From NCBI GenBank assembly GCA_035259205.1, contig DATFWO010000099.1:1-64000 (forward strand): a stretch of 64,000 bases of DNA, given 5' to 3'. Below are positions 52,342 through 60,799 of this stretch, piece after piece. Positions within the stretch are counted from its first letter, which is position 1; each line of letters starts with the position of its first letter. The translations under genes and the position numbers were made by a program. The stretch is from SG8-41 sp035259205. GTDB lineage: Bacteria; Pseudomonadota; Gammaproteobacteria; Burkholderiales; SG8-41. The notes under the pieces were generated by a model that did not search any database, was not told the origin of the DNA, and was given only the letters and a program-made list of their open reading frames with translations.

Positions 52342-52504
52342 GTGAGGCGTGACTACTAAAACGTGACTGATACAGCGTGACTGATGAATCGTGACTGTTA
52401 ATGCGTGGTCTTCTGGGGGCGCTCTTTCAGATACGTTACACCAGTCACGCCGTTTCAGTCACGTGGCACCAGTCACGCATCAACAGTCACGCACCATCTC
52501 ACAG
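52342..52504. repeat. Best-preserved inverted 14-bp array, CGTGACTG core (locus K)
   Basis: The left arm reads in strict heptamers: GTGAGGC, GTGACTA, CTAAAAC, GTGACTG, ATACAGC, GTGACTG, ATGAATC, GTGACTG, TTAATGC (52342-52404). The right arm has four CAGTCAC cores at 52442, 52456, 52470 and 52484, exactly 14 apart, with a degenerate unit before (52428) and CTCACAG after. Alternate heptamers vary except for a final C. The last unit holds the stop codon of the EamA gene. Confidence 0.9.
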
Positions 52505-53419
52505 GGTTGGCTCGCGGCGTGCGAGCTCGGCCTCGTGGGAGATGCGGATTCCGATCAGCACCACGATCCCTCCCGCGATCTCGATGGCGCCCAGGGTTTC
52601 ACCGAGCAACACCCAGGCGAGCGCCGCTGCCGTCACGGGCTGCAGCAACAGTCCTATCGAAGAAAAGGTCGCGGGCAGGTGCGCCATGGCGTGGGCGATG
52701 AGGCTTTGTCCCGCGACCTGGGAGATCAGCGCCAGCCCGAAGAGCTTCACCCAGCCCATGGCCGTCACCGGCAGGATCTGTTCGCCCGAAAGAAGAGCAA
52801 CCGGCAGGAGAGCCACGGCGGTGACGAGGCTGCTCCACGCCATGATGCTGGAAGTGGCGGCGCGGCTGCGCAAGCGCGTTACCGTGAGCTGGTATGCGGC
52901 GTAAAACATCGCCGTCACCACGCCCAGGCAGTCTCCGACTAGTGCTTTGCCGGAAAGGCGGAAATCACCGCCAAGCAGCGCAGACGTCCCTCCGAGCGCC
53001 GCGGCGAGGCCGGTGAGGAACAGGCCTCCGGGGCGCCGCCCGTACAGCATCCATACCGCCAGCGTGACGAAGATAGGCGCGATGTTTGCCAGCAGCGTCG
53101 CGTTCGCGATACTCGTGAGCACGATAGACCAGTGCCACACGGCAAGATCGCCCGCGAAGAACAGTCCAGCCGCGATCATCAGCGGTCGCTCGCGCACGAA
53201 GCTCTCACGGTGATCGCCGCGCCGGCCGATCACTGCCCACGTCCACAGCAAAGGCAGCGCCAGGGTCACGCGCCAGAACCCCGTCGCCACCGGTCCGGCC
53301 TCGCTTACCCTGACGAAGAGCGCGGAAGTCGCGATCGCGACCGCCCCTGCAAAGAGAGCGAGCAGCGCCGCGGTCCGGGCGCGCTCGCCGCCGCCGGATG
53401 GCGATTGGGTCTTCACCAT
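52499..53419 (-). CDS. EamA/DMT family transporter
   Basis: A 306-residue inner-membrane protein with ten expected helices in two homologous halves of the drug/metabolite transporter fold. Each half ends in the EamA-type LLGE(T)LGxxExxGxxxIxxG pattern, clear near residue 275. It probably exports or imports a small metabolite. It is flanked on both sides by 14-bp repeat arrays, and no Shine-Dalgarno sequence is seen before ATG 53419. Confidence 0.9.
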   Translation of the reverse strand: MVKTQSPSGGGERARTAALLALFAGAVAIATSALFVRVSEAGPVATGFWRVTLALPLLWTWAVIGRRGDHRESFVRERPLMIAAGLFFAGDLAVWHWSIVLTSIANATLLANIAPIFVTLAVWMLYGRRPGGLFLTGLAAALGGTSALLGGDFRLSGKALVGDCLGVVTAMFYAAYQLTVTRLRSRAATSSIMAWSSLVTAVALLPVALLSGEQILPVTAMGWVKLFGLALISQVAGQSLIAHAMAHLPATFSSIGLLLQPVTAAALAWVLLGETLGAIEIAGGIVVLIGIRISHEAELARREPTL

Positions 53420-53430
53420 GGCGATAGGAC

Positions 53431-53527
53431 GCGACTGGTGAAGCGTGACTGGTACGACGTGACTGATATAACGTGACTGCTGTGGCGTTCTTGTCGCACC
53501 CGTTGCCTGCTAAGCCCGATCAGTCAC
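53431..53527. repeat. Four-unit 14-bp array with distal inverted unit (locus L)
   Basis: GCGACTGGTGAAGC, GTGACTGGTACGAC, GTGACTGATATAAC and GTGACTGCTGTGGC are contiguous from 53431 to 53486. A single CAGTCAC of opposite polarity is at 53521-53527. It fills the gap between the EamA and TctC genes, which share a strand. Confidence 0.88.
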
Positions 53528-53530
53528 TGT

Positions 53531-54511
53531 CTACTGTTTCGCGAGACCCAGCTCGACCAGCACGGCTTTCATGCCGTTATAGTCCTCGGCGAGGTCTTTG
53601 CGGAATGGCTCGCCGGTAACGAAGTCATCGGCCCAGAAATTCTGCTCGATATCCGCCTTCCATTCCGGCGCCTGCGTGGCTTTGCGCAGCACCCCTTCCC
53701 AGTAGGCGACCTGCTGCGGGGTCAGGTTTTTCGGCGCCATGATCGCCCGCCATCCGCCGAATACGAGATTGACGCCCTGCTCCCGCCACGTTGGGATATC
53801 GGCCAGCGGCCCGGGAAAGCGCTGGGTAGCCGAAACCGCTACGACGCGCAACCGCCCTGCGGCGACGTGCGGCGCGGCATTACCGGCGGCGGTCGTCACA
53901 ACCTCTATATGCCCGCCGATGGCGGCTGTAATCGCCTCGGCCGATCCTTTGAACGCTACGACCTTGAGGTCGCGGGCGTTTCCGCCAAGCGCCTTCATGA
54001 GGAGGCCCGCCGCGATGTGATTGTGACTGCCCAGCACCGTGGCAAAGCCGATCGTTACCGACTTGGGGTCCTTTTTCAACCGCTCCGTGAGATCCTTCCC
54101 GGACCTGATCGGCGAGGCCGGGCTTGCGGCAAATACCACGAAGTCATTGAAGAGCGAGGCGATCGGCGTGAAATCGGTGTAGTTGAGCGGGCTCAGGCCC
54201 ACGATATGGTTGGTAAGCAGCGACGGCGTGCCGACCAGCAGGTAGTGCGCATCTCCAGGATGCTGGCTCACGTAAGTGAAAGCGATATTGCTTCCGCCCC
54301 CGGGTTTGTTGACCACAGCAAGGCTCGCGTTGACCAGCTTGTTCGAGACCACGATACGCTCGACCGTGCGCGCGGTCTTGTCGTTGCTGCCGCCCGGCGC
54401 GGAGCCGACGACGATCTCCACGTTCTTTTGCGGCGACCAGCCTTGAGCCGCCGCAGCCGCGCACCAGCAGGCGAGCGCCAGTGTCGGGATGACTCGCAGG
54501 GGAGCTTTCAT
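53531..54511 (-). CDS. TctC-type tripartite transporter solute-binding protein
   Basis: A 326-residue receptor from ATG 54511, behind GAGGAGGAAAT. The signal peptide ends AAAAQ. It is more divergent than the other Bug proteins: the mature start is WSPQKNVEIVVGSAPGGSND, closer to TctC proper. It follows the hydroxyacid dehydrogenase by 17 bp, so both are one operon and the ligand may be a 2-hydroxy or 2-oxo acid. No tctAB is adjacent. Confidence 0.9.
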   Translation of the reverse strand: MKAPLRVIPTLALACWCAAAAAQGWSPQKNVEIVVGSAPGGSNDKTARTVERIVVSNKLVNASLAVVNKPGGGSNIAFTYVSQHPGDAHYLLVGTPSLLTNHIVGLSPLNYTDFTPIASLFNDFVVFAASPASPIRSGKDLTERLKKDPKSVTIGFATVLGSHNHIAAGLLMKALGGNARDLKVVAFKGSAEAITAAIGGHIEVVTTAAGNAAPHVAAGRLRVVAVSATQRFPGPLADIPTWREQGVNLVFGGWRAIMAPKNLTPQQVAYWEGVLRKATQAPEWKADIEQNFWADDFVTGEPFRKDLAEDYNGMKAVLVELGLAKQ

Positions 54512-54528
54512 TCTGATTTCCTCCTCGC

Positions 54529-55551
54529 TCAACTTTGCTTGTAGCCTTTGACTTCGTTCACGAACGGCTCGCCGTGCCGCCAGCGGCGGAAGTTCTCCAG
54601 GAAGACGCCGAGTACGCGCAAATCGTTGCCCTGAGCGGCGCCGGCATTGTGCGGCGAGACCAGGACGTTGGGCAGGCTCCACAGCGGCGAATCCGCCGGC
54701 AGCGGTTCGGTTTCGAATACGTCCAGATAGGCGCCTGCCAGGTGGCCGCTTTCCAGCGCTGCAATAAGGTCGTTCTCGCGCACGATTTCGCCGCGAGCGA
54801 TGTTGACGATGCGCGCACCTCTGGGCAACCGCGCGATCATGCCCGCATCGATCAATCCGCGCGTCTCCGCAGTGAGCGGGCATGCAATGAACAGCCAGTC
54901 GGCGCGCGGCAGCAGCTCGGGTAGCGCTTGCGGAGGTTGCATCTCATCCACCGGGTCGGCTTGCCTGCGCGGACTGCGGCGGACTCCGATCACACGCAAC
55001 CCCATTTGCCGCGCGAGCCGGGCGATCTCGGAGCCGATATGGCCCAGTCCGAGCACCAGCGCCGTTTGCCCGTTGAGGTCGCGCGGCAGTTGCGCCGGGC
55101 TACGCATGGGATCCCACGCGCGCCGGCGCTGCGCGGCGAGCCAGTGCGGAAGATTTCGCGCCAGGGCGAGCATGCCCATGATCGCGGTTTGGGCGATGGG
55201 CTCCGCCGCGGTGCCGGAGGAGGTCGTGAGTCTCACGCCGCGCTCCAGCATTTCGGCATAGATGGGGTGATCGACGCCGGCACTGAATGCATGCAGCCAG
55301 GCGAGCCGCGGGGCCTTGCGCACCGCGGAAAAGAACTGTCGCGAATGGTCGGGGAAAATGTCTTCGGAGAAGTAAGCCGCCTCGATACGGGCGCAGGCTT
55401 CCTCCGCGAGACGCGCCGCCGGATCCTGCGGCAGGACCAGGAGCTCTGCCCTGTGCTCGCGCGTCACGGCCGCCGCGAGCGCGCCGCCGTGTTGAAGATT
55501 GCAGCGGTGTGAAACGAGAACGGTCGTCACGAGTCCGGGAATTTCCTCCAT
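54529..55551 (-). CDS. D-2-hydroxyacid dehydrogenase
   Basis: A 340-residue NAD(P)-dependent D-2-hydroxyacid dehydrogenase. The cofactor motif GLGHIGSEIARLARQMG is present, as are the catalytic Arg (NIARGEIV), Glu (DVFETEPLP) and His (SPHNAG). ATG 55551 gives the normal length. Enzymes of this branch reduce glyoxylate, hydroxypyruvate or other 2-oxoacids. It is divergent from dapE across 52 bp, which must contain both start regions. Confidence 0.92.
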   Translation of the reverse strand: MEEIPGLVTTVLVSHRCNLQHGGALAAAVTREHRAELLVLPQDPAARLAEEACARIEAAYFSEDIFPDHSRQFFSAVRKAPRLAWLHAFSAGVDHPIYAEMLERGVRLTTSSGTAAEPIAQTAIMGMLALARNLPHWLAAQRRRAWDPMRSPAQLPRDLNGQTALVLGLGHIGSEIARLARQMGLRVIGVRRSPRRQADPVDEMQPPQALPELLPRADWLFIACPLTAETRGLIDAGMIARLPRGARIVNIARGEIVRENDLIAALESGHLAGAYLDVFETEPLPADSPLWSLPNVLVSPHNAGAAQGNDLRVLGVFLENFRRWRHGEPFVNEVKGYKQS

Positions 55552-55603
55552 TGTATCCGCTCTGCTAACATTCGATGGAACCTCCCTTGCGTTGACGCAG
55601 CAC

Positions 55604-56740
55604 ATGGCGGCGAGTACGGTTGATCTGGTAAAGCAGCTGATCGCACGGCCTTCGGTGACCCCGCAGGATGCCGGCTGCCTGGATGTCATCGCGGAAGCAC
55701 TGGCGCCGCTCGACTTTCATTGCGAGCGTATCGATGGCAACGGTGTAGCGAACCTCTGGGCGCGTCGCGGCGACCAGGCGCCTCTCGTGTGCCTGGCCGG
55801 GCACACGGACGTCGTGCCCACCGGTCCGGTCGAGCACTGGTTGTCCGATCCATTTACCCCGACGGTGCGCGATGGAGCGCTGTACGGCCGGGGGGCGGCC
55901 GACATGAAGAGCTCCCTCGCAGCTTTCGTCGAAGCCATAACGCGCTTCGTAACCGCACATCCCGACCACGCCGGCTCGATCGCGGTCCTTTTCACCTCGG
56001 ACGAGGAAGGGCCTGCGGTCGATGGTACGGTGCGCGTAGTCGAAGCGCTGAAAGCCCGCGGCGTGCAGATAGACTACTGCATCGTCGGGGAGCCGACCTG
56101 CGTCAGCCGACTCGGCGACATGATCAAGAACGGCCGGCGCGGCTCGCTCTCCGGCCATCTCGTGGTGAAGGGCGTACAGGGTCACGTCGCCTACCCGCAC
56201 CTCGCAAAGAATCCGGTGCACGAGGTCGCGGCCGCCCTCGCGGAGCTCGCGCAGACGAAATGGGACGACGGCAACGAATACTTTCCACCCACGACCTGGC
56301 AGATCTCCAATATCAACGCCGGCACCGGCGCAGGCAACGTGATTCCCGGCGAAGCGCACGTCAAGTTCAATTTCCGCTTTTCGACGGCGAGCACCCTGGA
56401 GTCGCTGCAAACGCGCGTGCACGGCATCCTCGACCGGCACGGCGTGCAATATGATCTGGAATGGCGCTACGACGGGCGGCCGTTCCTGACGAAACGGGGA
56501 GATCTGGTCGACGCGGTGGCGCGCGCGATCAAGAAGGTAAACGGGGTCACGGCCGATATTTCGACCACCGGCGGCACCTCCGACGGACGGTTCCTGGTCG
56601 ATATCTGCCCGCAGCTCGTGGAGTTCGGTCCCATCAACGCAACGATACACAAGGTGAACGAGTGCATAAGCCTCGGGGAGCTGGACGAGCTTCCCAGGAT
56701 CTATCAGCAGGTCTTGACGGAGCTGCTGACAACACGGTGA
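55604..56740 (+). CDS. dapE: Succinyl-diaminopimelate desuccinylase
   Basis: A 378-residue M20A enzyme that removes succinate from N-succinyl-L,L-diaminopimelate in lysine and peptidoglycan synthesis. Signature blocks are CLAGHTDVVPTGP, YGRGAADMKSSLAAF, TSDEEGPA and, at the end, GPINATIHKVNECISLGEL. ATG 55604 fits the usual length; the frame is open upstream. Its stop codon is inside a lone GTGACTG word (56737-56743). A peroxiredoxin gene follows after 12 bp. Confidence 0.95.
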   Translation: MAASTVDLVKQLIARPSVTPQDAGCLDVIAEALAPLDFHCERIDGNGVANLWARRGDQAPLVCLAGHTDVVPTGPVEHWLSDPFTPTVRDGALYGRGAADMKSSLAAFVEAITRFVTAHPDHAGSIAVLFTSDEEGPAVDGTVRVVEALKARGVQIDYCIVGEPTCVSRLGDMIKNGRRGSLSGHLVVKGVQGHVAYPHLAKNPVHEVAAALAELAQTKWDDGNEYFPPTTWQISNINAGTGAGNVIPGEAHVKFNFRFSTASTLESLQTRVHGILDRHGVQYDLEWRYDGRPFLTKRGDLVDAVARAIKKVNGVTADISTTGGTSDGRFLVDICPQLVEFGPINATIHKVNECISLGELDELPRIYQQVLTELLTTR

Positions 56741-56752
56741 CTGCTCAAGAAA

Positions 56753-57325
56753 GTGCGCAGCGACAATCTCTACGAACTTCCGCCCAACCTCCCCGTTCCG
56801 GAGAACGATGGGGCGTGCGATCACCTGCCGGGGCTGAAGCTGCCGGGGATAGCGTTGCTTTCCACGACGGGACGCAAGGTCGAGCTCCGCGCGCTAAAGG
56901 GCAGAACGGTCGTCTACGTTTATCCGCGCACCGGCAGGCCCGATCAGGAAACGCCTCCAGGATGGAACGAGATTCCCGGCGCGCGCGGCTGCACGCCGCA
57001 ATCGTGCGCGTTTCGCGATCACTACGAGGAGTTGAGGCGCAGTGGCGCGAAGGAGGTCTACGGCTTGAGCACGCAGGATACCGACTACCAGCGCGAGGCC
57101 GTGGCGCGCCTGCACCTGCCCTTCGAGATACTCTCCGACCAGAAACTGGAGCTCGCCCGCGCGCTCAGGCTGCCGACCTTCGAGACCGCGGGCATGACGC
57201 TGATCAAGCGCCTCACCCTGATCGTACGCGATGGGGTCATAGAGCACGTCTTCTATCCGGTGTTCCCGCCGGACCGCAACGCCGGCGACGTGCTCGCCTG
57301 GCTATCCGCGAAATCACCAGGCTGA
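56753..57325 (+). CDS. Peroxiredoxin (BCP/AhpC-TSA family)
   Basis: A 190-residue thioredoxin-fold peroxidase. The block ARGC80TPQSC85AFRD matches the atypical 2-Cys BCP pattern, with Cys80 peroxidatic and Cys85 resolving. A preceding YVYPRTGRPDQETPPGWNEIPG insert is typical of one Burkholderiales subgroup. It reduces hydroperoxides in the cytoplasm. It starts at GTG 56753, 12 bp after dapE, and is likely cotranscribed. Confidence 0.9.
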   Translation: MRSDNLYELPPNLPVPENDGACDHLPGLKLPGIALLSTTGRKVELRALKGRTVVYVYPRTGRPDQETPPGWNEIPGARGCTPQSCAFRDHYEELRRSGAKEVYGLSTQDTDYQREAVARLHLPFEILSDQKLELARALRLPTFETAGMTLIKRLTLIVRDGVIEHVFYPVFPPDRNAGDVLAWLSAKSPG

Positions 57326-57374
57326 AAGCTTCACCGCAAAGTAGCAAGGGGCGCACTTTGTAATGAGGCGTTCC

Positions 57375-58343
57375 TCACTCGAACTTGAGCCCGGCGCTCT
57401 TGGCTACCCTACGCCACTTCTCCAGCTCGTCTTTGATCAGCTTACGGAATTCCTCGGGCGAGCTCGAGTCGGGATCCGCGCCCAGGCTGCGGAAACGCTC
57501 GCTCACCGCCGGCGTGTCCATCACCTTGACCATCGCGGCATGCAGCTTTGCGACAACCGGCTTGGTCATGCCGGCCGGGCCGAGCACTCCGATATAGGTC
57601 GAGGCCTCGTATCCCCGTAATCCCGACTCGTCGAGCGTGGGCACGTTGGGCAGCAGCACCGAGCGCTTTGCGCTCGTTACCGCAAGTGCCCTGAGGCGTC
57701 CGTCGCGAACGTAACCGATCGAGGCGCTCAACTGGTCGAACATGGCGTTCACCTGCCCGCCGAGCAGCTCGGCGAGCGCCGGGCCGCTGCCCTTGTACGG
57801 CACGTGCAGAACCTTCGTGCCCGTCATCGCGACGAAGAGCTCCAGGCTCAAATGGTTGCTCGTTCCGGTTCCAGGGGAGGCGACGGTCAGCTTGCCGGGC
57901 TCGGCTTTCGCGCGATCGATTAGTTCCTTCACCGAGGTGATGCCGGATTTCTGGCTCGCCAGCACGATGAGCGGAACGACGTGCACGGTCGAGATCGGTG
58001 CGTAGTCTTTCTCGGCGTCATAGGGCATGTTGGGCGTGACGATCGGGTTTACGGACAACGGTCCGCTCGATCCCATCAGCAGCGTATAGCCGTCTGGCGC
58101 GGATCTCGCGACCAGCAGGGCTCCGATGTTGCCGCTAGCGCCCGCGCGATTGTCCACGACGATCGTTTGTCCCAGCAATTCGCCCAAGGTAGGACTGATG
58201 ATGCGGGCCGTAAGGTCCACGTTACCGCCGGGCGGGTAGGGCACGATGAGCCGGATCGGCCGCGCCGGATACGGTTGCCCTGAGACGACACAGCTCGACC
58301 CGGTCAACAGGATGCCTATTGCGACAAGGAGGCAGCGCTTCAT
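57375..58343 (-). CDS. Bug family periplasmic solute-binding protein
   Basis: A 322-residue Bug receptor with a signal peptide ending near residue 23 and the mature motif YPARPIRLIVPYPPGGNVD. It lies last in a minus-strand run that includes two more Bug genes, an MBL hydrolase and an MmgE/PrpD gene. Repeat locus M is directly upstream of its ATG. No transport membrane genes are near. Confidence 0.92.
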   Translation of the reverse strand: MKRCLLVAIGILLTGSSCVVSGQPYPARPIRLIVPYPPGGNVDLTARIISPTLGELLGQTIVVDNRAGASGNIGALLVARSAPDGYTLLMGSSGPLSVNPIVTPNMPYDAEKDYAPISTVHVVPLIVLASQKSGITSVKELIDRAKAEPGKLTVASPGTGTSNHLSLELFVAMTGTKVLHVPYKGSGPALAELLGGQVNAMFDQLSASIGYVRDGRLRALAVTSAKRSVLLPNVPTLDESGLRGYEASTYIGVLGPAGMTKPVVAKLHAAMVKVMDTPAVSERFRSLGADPDSSSPEEFRKLIKDELEKWRRVAKSAGLKFE

Positions 58344-58348
58344 GGTCT

Positions 58349-58393
58349 CGTCACCCGTTAGTCATCACTAAGTCATCACTCGTCACCCATCGG
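58349..58393. repeat. GTCACCC / ATCACT words, irregular array (locus M)
   Basis: CGTCACC, TCATCACT, TCATCACT and CGTCACC words occur between 58349 and 58390 with 11-14 base spacing. Only right-arm polarity is visible. It fills most of the 70-bp gap before the Bug gene. Confidence 0.5.
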
Positions 58394-58413
58394 CGACGAT
58401 TTCGTCGATATTC

Positions 58414-59484
58414 TTACAGATCAACCACGGTCGAAAGGACAACCTGCGCCGGAGCGAATACGCGCGCCCAGTCCTCTCCCGTCTTGGGTCCTCCAAACGC
58501 CGGGATCACGATCTGCGCTCTGGTCGCTCGGACGAGGGCAACGTTGTCGGAAAAACGAGGATGCACGTTCCACCGGATGTACTTTGCACGCCCGCTTCGC
58601 GTCGTGCGCTCGGCCGGCGTCCCCGGCGGCAGGTAGCCGGTGAAGATGATATCGGGCGCCGAGGCCTGCTCGTACTTTTCGATCAGACGAGCGGCCATGC
58701 CGGCTGTCCCATCGGCCGTGGCGGCGAGCGAGATGCCGCGCCCGCCGATGGCAGGCGCGTCGCGGGCGATGCGAGCGAGCTCGCTCCGCACCCCAGGCAG
58801 CGCGCTCTCCGCGTGCTCCGCCCCCAGCCAGCCGGTCGCCTGTCGCACGGCGTCATCGAGGGCCGGCGCGACGCCCTTGCGCACAAAATGGAGCGCGATC
58901 TCCGGCGCGCGCCCTCCGGGAGGGAGCGGCATCAGCACGTCTTTTCCGAGGCACTGCTCGTCGAGCATGCGCGCGCATTCAGTGAGCGGCGTCTCGTATG
59001 AGCCGTATGATGTGTCGATAATCACGATGCGTGCCGGAGGTGGCGGGTCGTAGGCATAGATCAGGGACTCGAAGCAGCAGTCTCCCATGTAGAGCACGCC
59101 GCCGCAGGTATCGACGTGTATCCACACGCCTCCGGGCGCGTGTCCGTTGCGGCCCGTGGTGACCTTGAATCCCATTACCTCGGTCGTGTCGTGCAGCGGA
59201 AATATCCCGCCGATCGCATGGTCTTTCAGCAGGTGCGCGAGTGGCTCGCTCAGATACAGCGGCGGATTTCCGATATCGGGCAGGAGCTTCAATCCTCCGG
59301 CGTGATCGCGGTGCGCGTGCGACAGCAGCAACGCATCAACCTTGCCGACGCGGGACACGTCGGGCCACAGACCGGGTTGGGGGCCGTAGCCCAGGTCCAG
59401 GAGCAGCCTGCGGCCCTCCGCTTCCAGCAGAAAGCACGCCGGACCTTTGGCGCCGCCGCCGGATATTGCGGTTAGCAATCCCAT
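58414..59484 (-). CDS. Metallo-beta-lactamase fold hydrolase
   Basis: A 356-residue MBL-fold enzyme. The metal motif SHAHRDH (HxHxDH) is intact near residue 55, and further His/Asp residues follow in the GRNGHAPGG and MGDCCFE regions. A C-terminal part contains beta-CASP-like features but is too short to be sure, so an RNase-type role is only a possibility. It lies 70 bp upstream of a Bug gene on the same strand. Confidence 0.87.
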   Translation of the reverse strand: MGLLTAISGGGAKGPACFLLEAEGRRLLLDLGYGPQPGLWPDVSRVGKVDALLLSHAHRDHAGGLKLLPDIGNPPLYLSEPLAHLLKDHAIGGIFPLHDTTEVMGFKVTTGRNGHAPGGVWIHVDTCGGVLYMGDCCFESLIYAYDPPPPARIVIIDTSYGSYETPLTECARMLDEQCLGKDVLMPLPPGGRAPEIALHFVRKGVAPALDDAVRQATGWLGAEHAESALPGVRSELARIARDAPAIGGRGISLAATADGTAGMAARLIEKYEQASAPDIIFTGYLPPGTPAERTTRSGRAKYIRWNVHPRFSDNVALVRATRAQIVIPAFGGPKTGEDWARVFAPAQVVLSTVVDL

Positions 59485-59521
59485 GATCGAATAGTACGCT
59501 GCGATGCCTGCTTCATTGTGC

Positions 59522-59675
59522 GACCGGGGGTGCGGGGGGAAACGGGAAGGCTCCGATGATTTAGAGGAAGGGACCGTTCGTCACCGTTCATCTCTCGCTG
59601 AGGATGTTCCACGTGTGACCGGGGGGCGCGGGGGGAACGGGAAGGCTCCGATGATTTAGAGGAAGGGGCCCGTTC
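59522..59675. repeat. 58-bp imperfect direct repeat
   Basis: Copies at 59522-59579 and 59617-59675 share a 35-base run including GGGAAGGCTCCGATGATTTA and differ mainly in the G-run and at the end. A 37-bp spacer separates them. It lies between the MBL gene and the end of a Bug gene. Confidence 0.8.
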
Positions 59676-59682
59676 CCCCCGC
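59628..59682 (-). terminator. 14-bp perfect inverted repeat after a Bug gene
   Basis: GCGGGGGGAACGGG (59628-59641) pairs perfectly with CCCGTTCCCCCCGC (59669-59682), enclosing a 27-base loop. It begins 5 bases after the stop codon of the minus-strand Bug gene. No T-run follows, so it could be a stability hairpin or factor-dependent terminator. Only the second direct-repeat copy has both arms. Confidence 0.5.
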
Positions 59683-59687
59683 TCCTT

Positions 59688-60683
59688 TCACTCAGCCTTT
59701 GCGCCCGACTGCTTTACAACGCGGGCCCATTTTGCGACTTCACTTCTCAAGTAGGCGCCGAATTCCTCCGGCGAAGAGGGAGCGGGCTCGAGGCCTTGCG
59801 CGGTGAACTGTTCGTTGAGCCCGATGGAGCTCAACACCTTTGCTGTTTCCAGGTTCAGCCGGGCTATCACGGGCCGGGGTGTAGCGGCCGGTCCCAGCAA
59901 TCCGTACCAGGTGCTGAATTCGTAGCCGCGCACGCCAGCCTCGTCCATGGTCGGGACTTCCGCAAAGAAGGGCGAGCGTTTTGATGTGGTAACGGCCAGC
60001 GCTCGTATTCTGCCGGCTTTTATCTGGGGCAATGCGGAGGCCATGGTCGAGATCACGGTTTGCACGTGTCCGCCCATGAGATCCGTGAGCGCCGGCCCCA
60101 GCCCCTTGTAGGGAACGTGGACCAGCTCGACCCGGCTCATCGTGCTGAGCAGCTCGGTCGCGAGATGTCCCGCGGTTCCCACTCCGCCTGATCCGTAGTT
60201 GATCTGGCGCGGCTTGGCCCTCGCGAGGGCCAGGAGGTCGCGGACCGACCGTGCCGGCACTGACGGATGCACGACCAGGACGCTGGGCTGCCGCCCCAGG
60301 AGCGTGACCGGCGCAAGGTCCCTCAAGGTGTCGTACGACAGCCTCGGGTACAGCGTCGCGTTAATCGCCAGGCTGATGTTGTTGACGAGCACGGTGTATC
60401 CGTCGGCAGGCGCCTTGGCCGCGAGGTCCGTTCCGATCGTGCCGCCGGCGCCGCCCCGGTTGTCGACGATGACCGTTTGGCCGAGCTCCTCGCCGAGCCG
60501 CTGCGCGACGATGCGGCCGACGATGTCGTTGCCGCCGCCGGGCGGGAAGGGGACGATCAGGCGGATGCTTTTCGCCGGATAGCCAAGCTGAGCGCCCGCC
60601 GGTGGCGCAACCAACATCAATAAGGCTGCGGAAACGCACGGAAGGGCACGGAAATTTCCCGCGGCGCGAATGATTCTGCTCAT
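59688..60683 (-). CDS. Bug family solute-binding protein with repeat-derived signal peptide
   Basis: A 331-residue Bug receptor from ATG 60683. Residues 9-19 (GNFRALPCVSA) are encoded by the left arm of a CACGGAA element, and the hydrophobic core continues to AGAQ near residue 32. The mature motif YPAKSIRLIVPFPPGGGND is typical. The signal peptide thus seems partly built from repeat sequence. The gene follows MmgE/PrpD on the same strand with the rest of the element in between. Confidence 0.9.
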   Translation of the reverse strand: MSRIIRAAGNFRALPCVSAALLMLVAPPAGAQLGYPAKSIRLIVPFPPGGGNDIVGRIVAQRLGEELGQTVIVDNRGGAGGTIGTDLAAKAPADGYTVLVNNISLAINATLYPRLSYDTLRDLAPVTLLGRQPSVLVVHPSVPARSVRDLLALARAKPRQINYGSGGVGTAGHLATELLSTMSRVELVHVPYKGLGPALTDLMGGHVQTVISTMASALPQIKAGRIRALAVTTSKRSPFFAEVPTMDEAGVRGYEFSTWYGLLGPAATPRPVIARLNLETAKVLSSIGLNEQFTAQGLEPAPSSPEEFGAYLRSEVAKWARVVKQSGAKAE

Positions 60684-60793
60684 GACTTGGGTGGAAGTCG
60701 GTGCCTTGGGTCTGCACCGCGCACGCACCGCCTGAAAAACGTCCGCCTCAGGAAGTGCTGTCTTGTCCGTGTGTTTCCTTGTGATTCCGTGGC
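60628..60793. repeat. CACGGAA palindromic element (copy 2), partly coding
   Basis: The left arm (60628-60659) has CGGAAAC, CACGGAA and CACGGAA units and matches 29460-29491 almost exactly. The right arm (about 60765-60793) holds TCCGTGTGTTTCC and GTGATTCCGTGG, again shared with copy 1. Here the arms are about 105 bp apart and the Bug start codon lies between them. Confidence 0.78.
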
Positions 60794-60799
60794 CGGGAT

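Noticed and set aside
52342..52504. CRISPR array
   Set aside because: The repeated word is only 7-8 bp and the variable part 6-7 bp, far shorter than CRISPR repeats and spacers; no cas genes are present.
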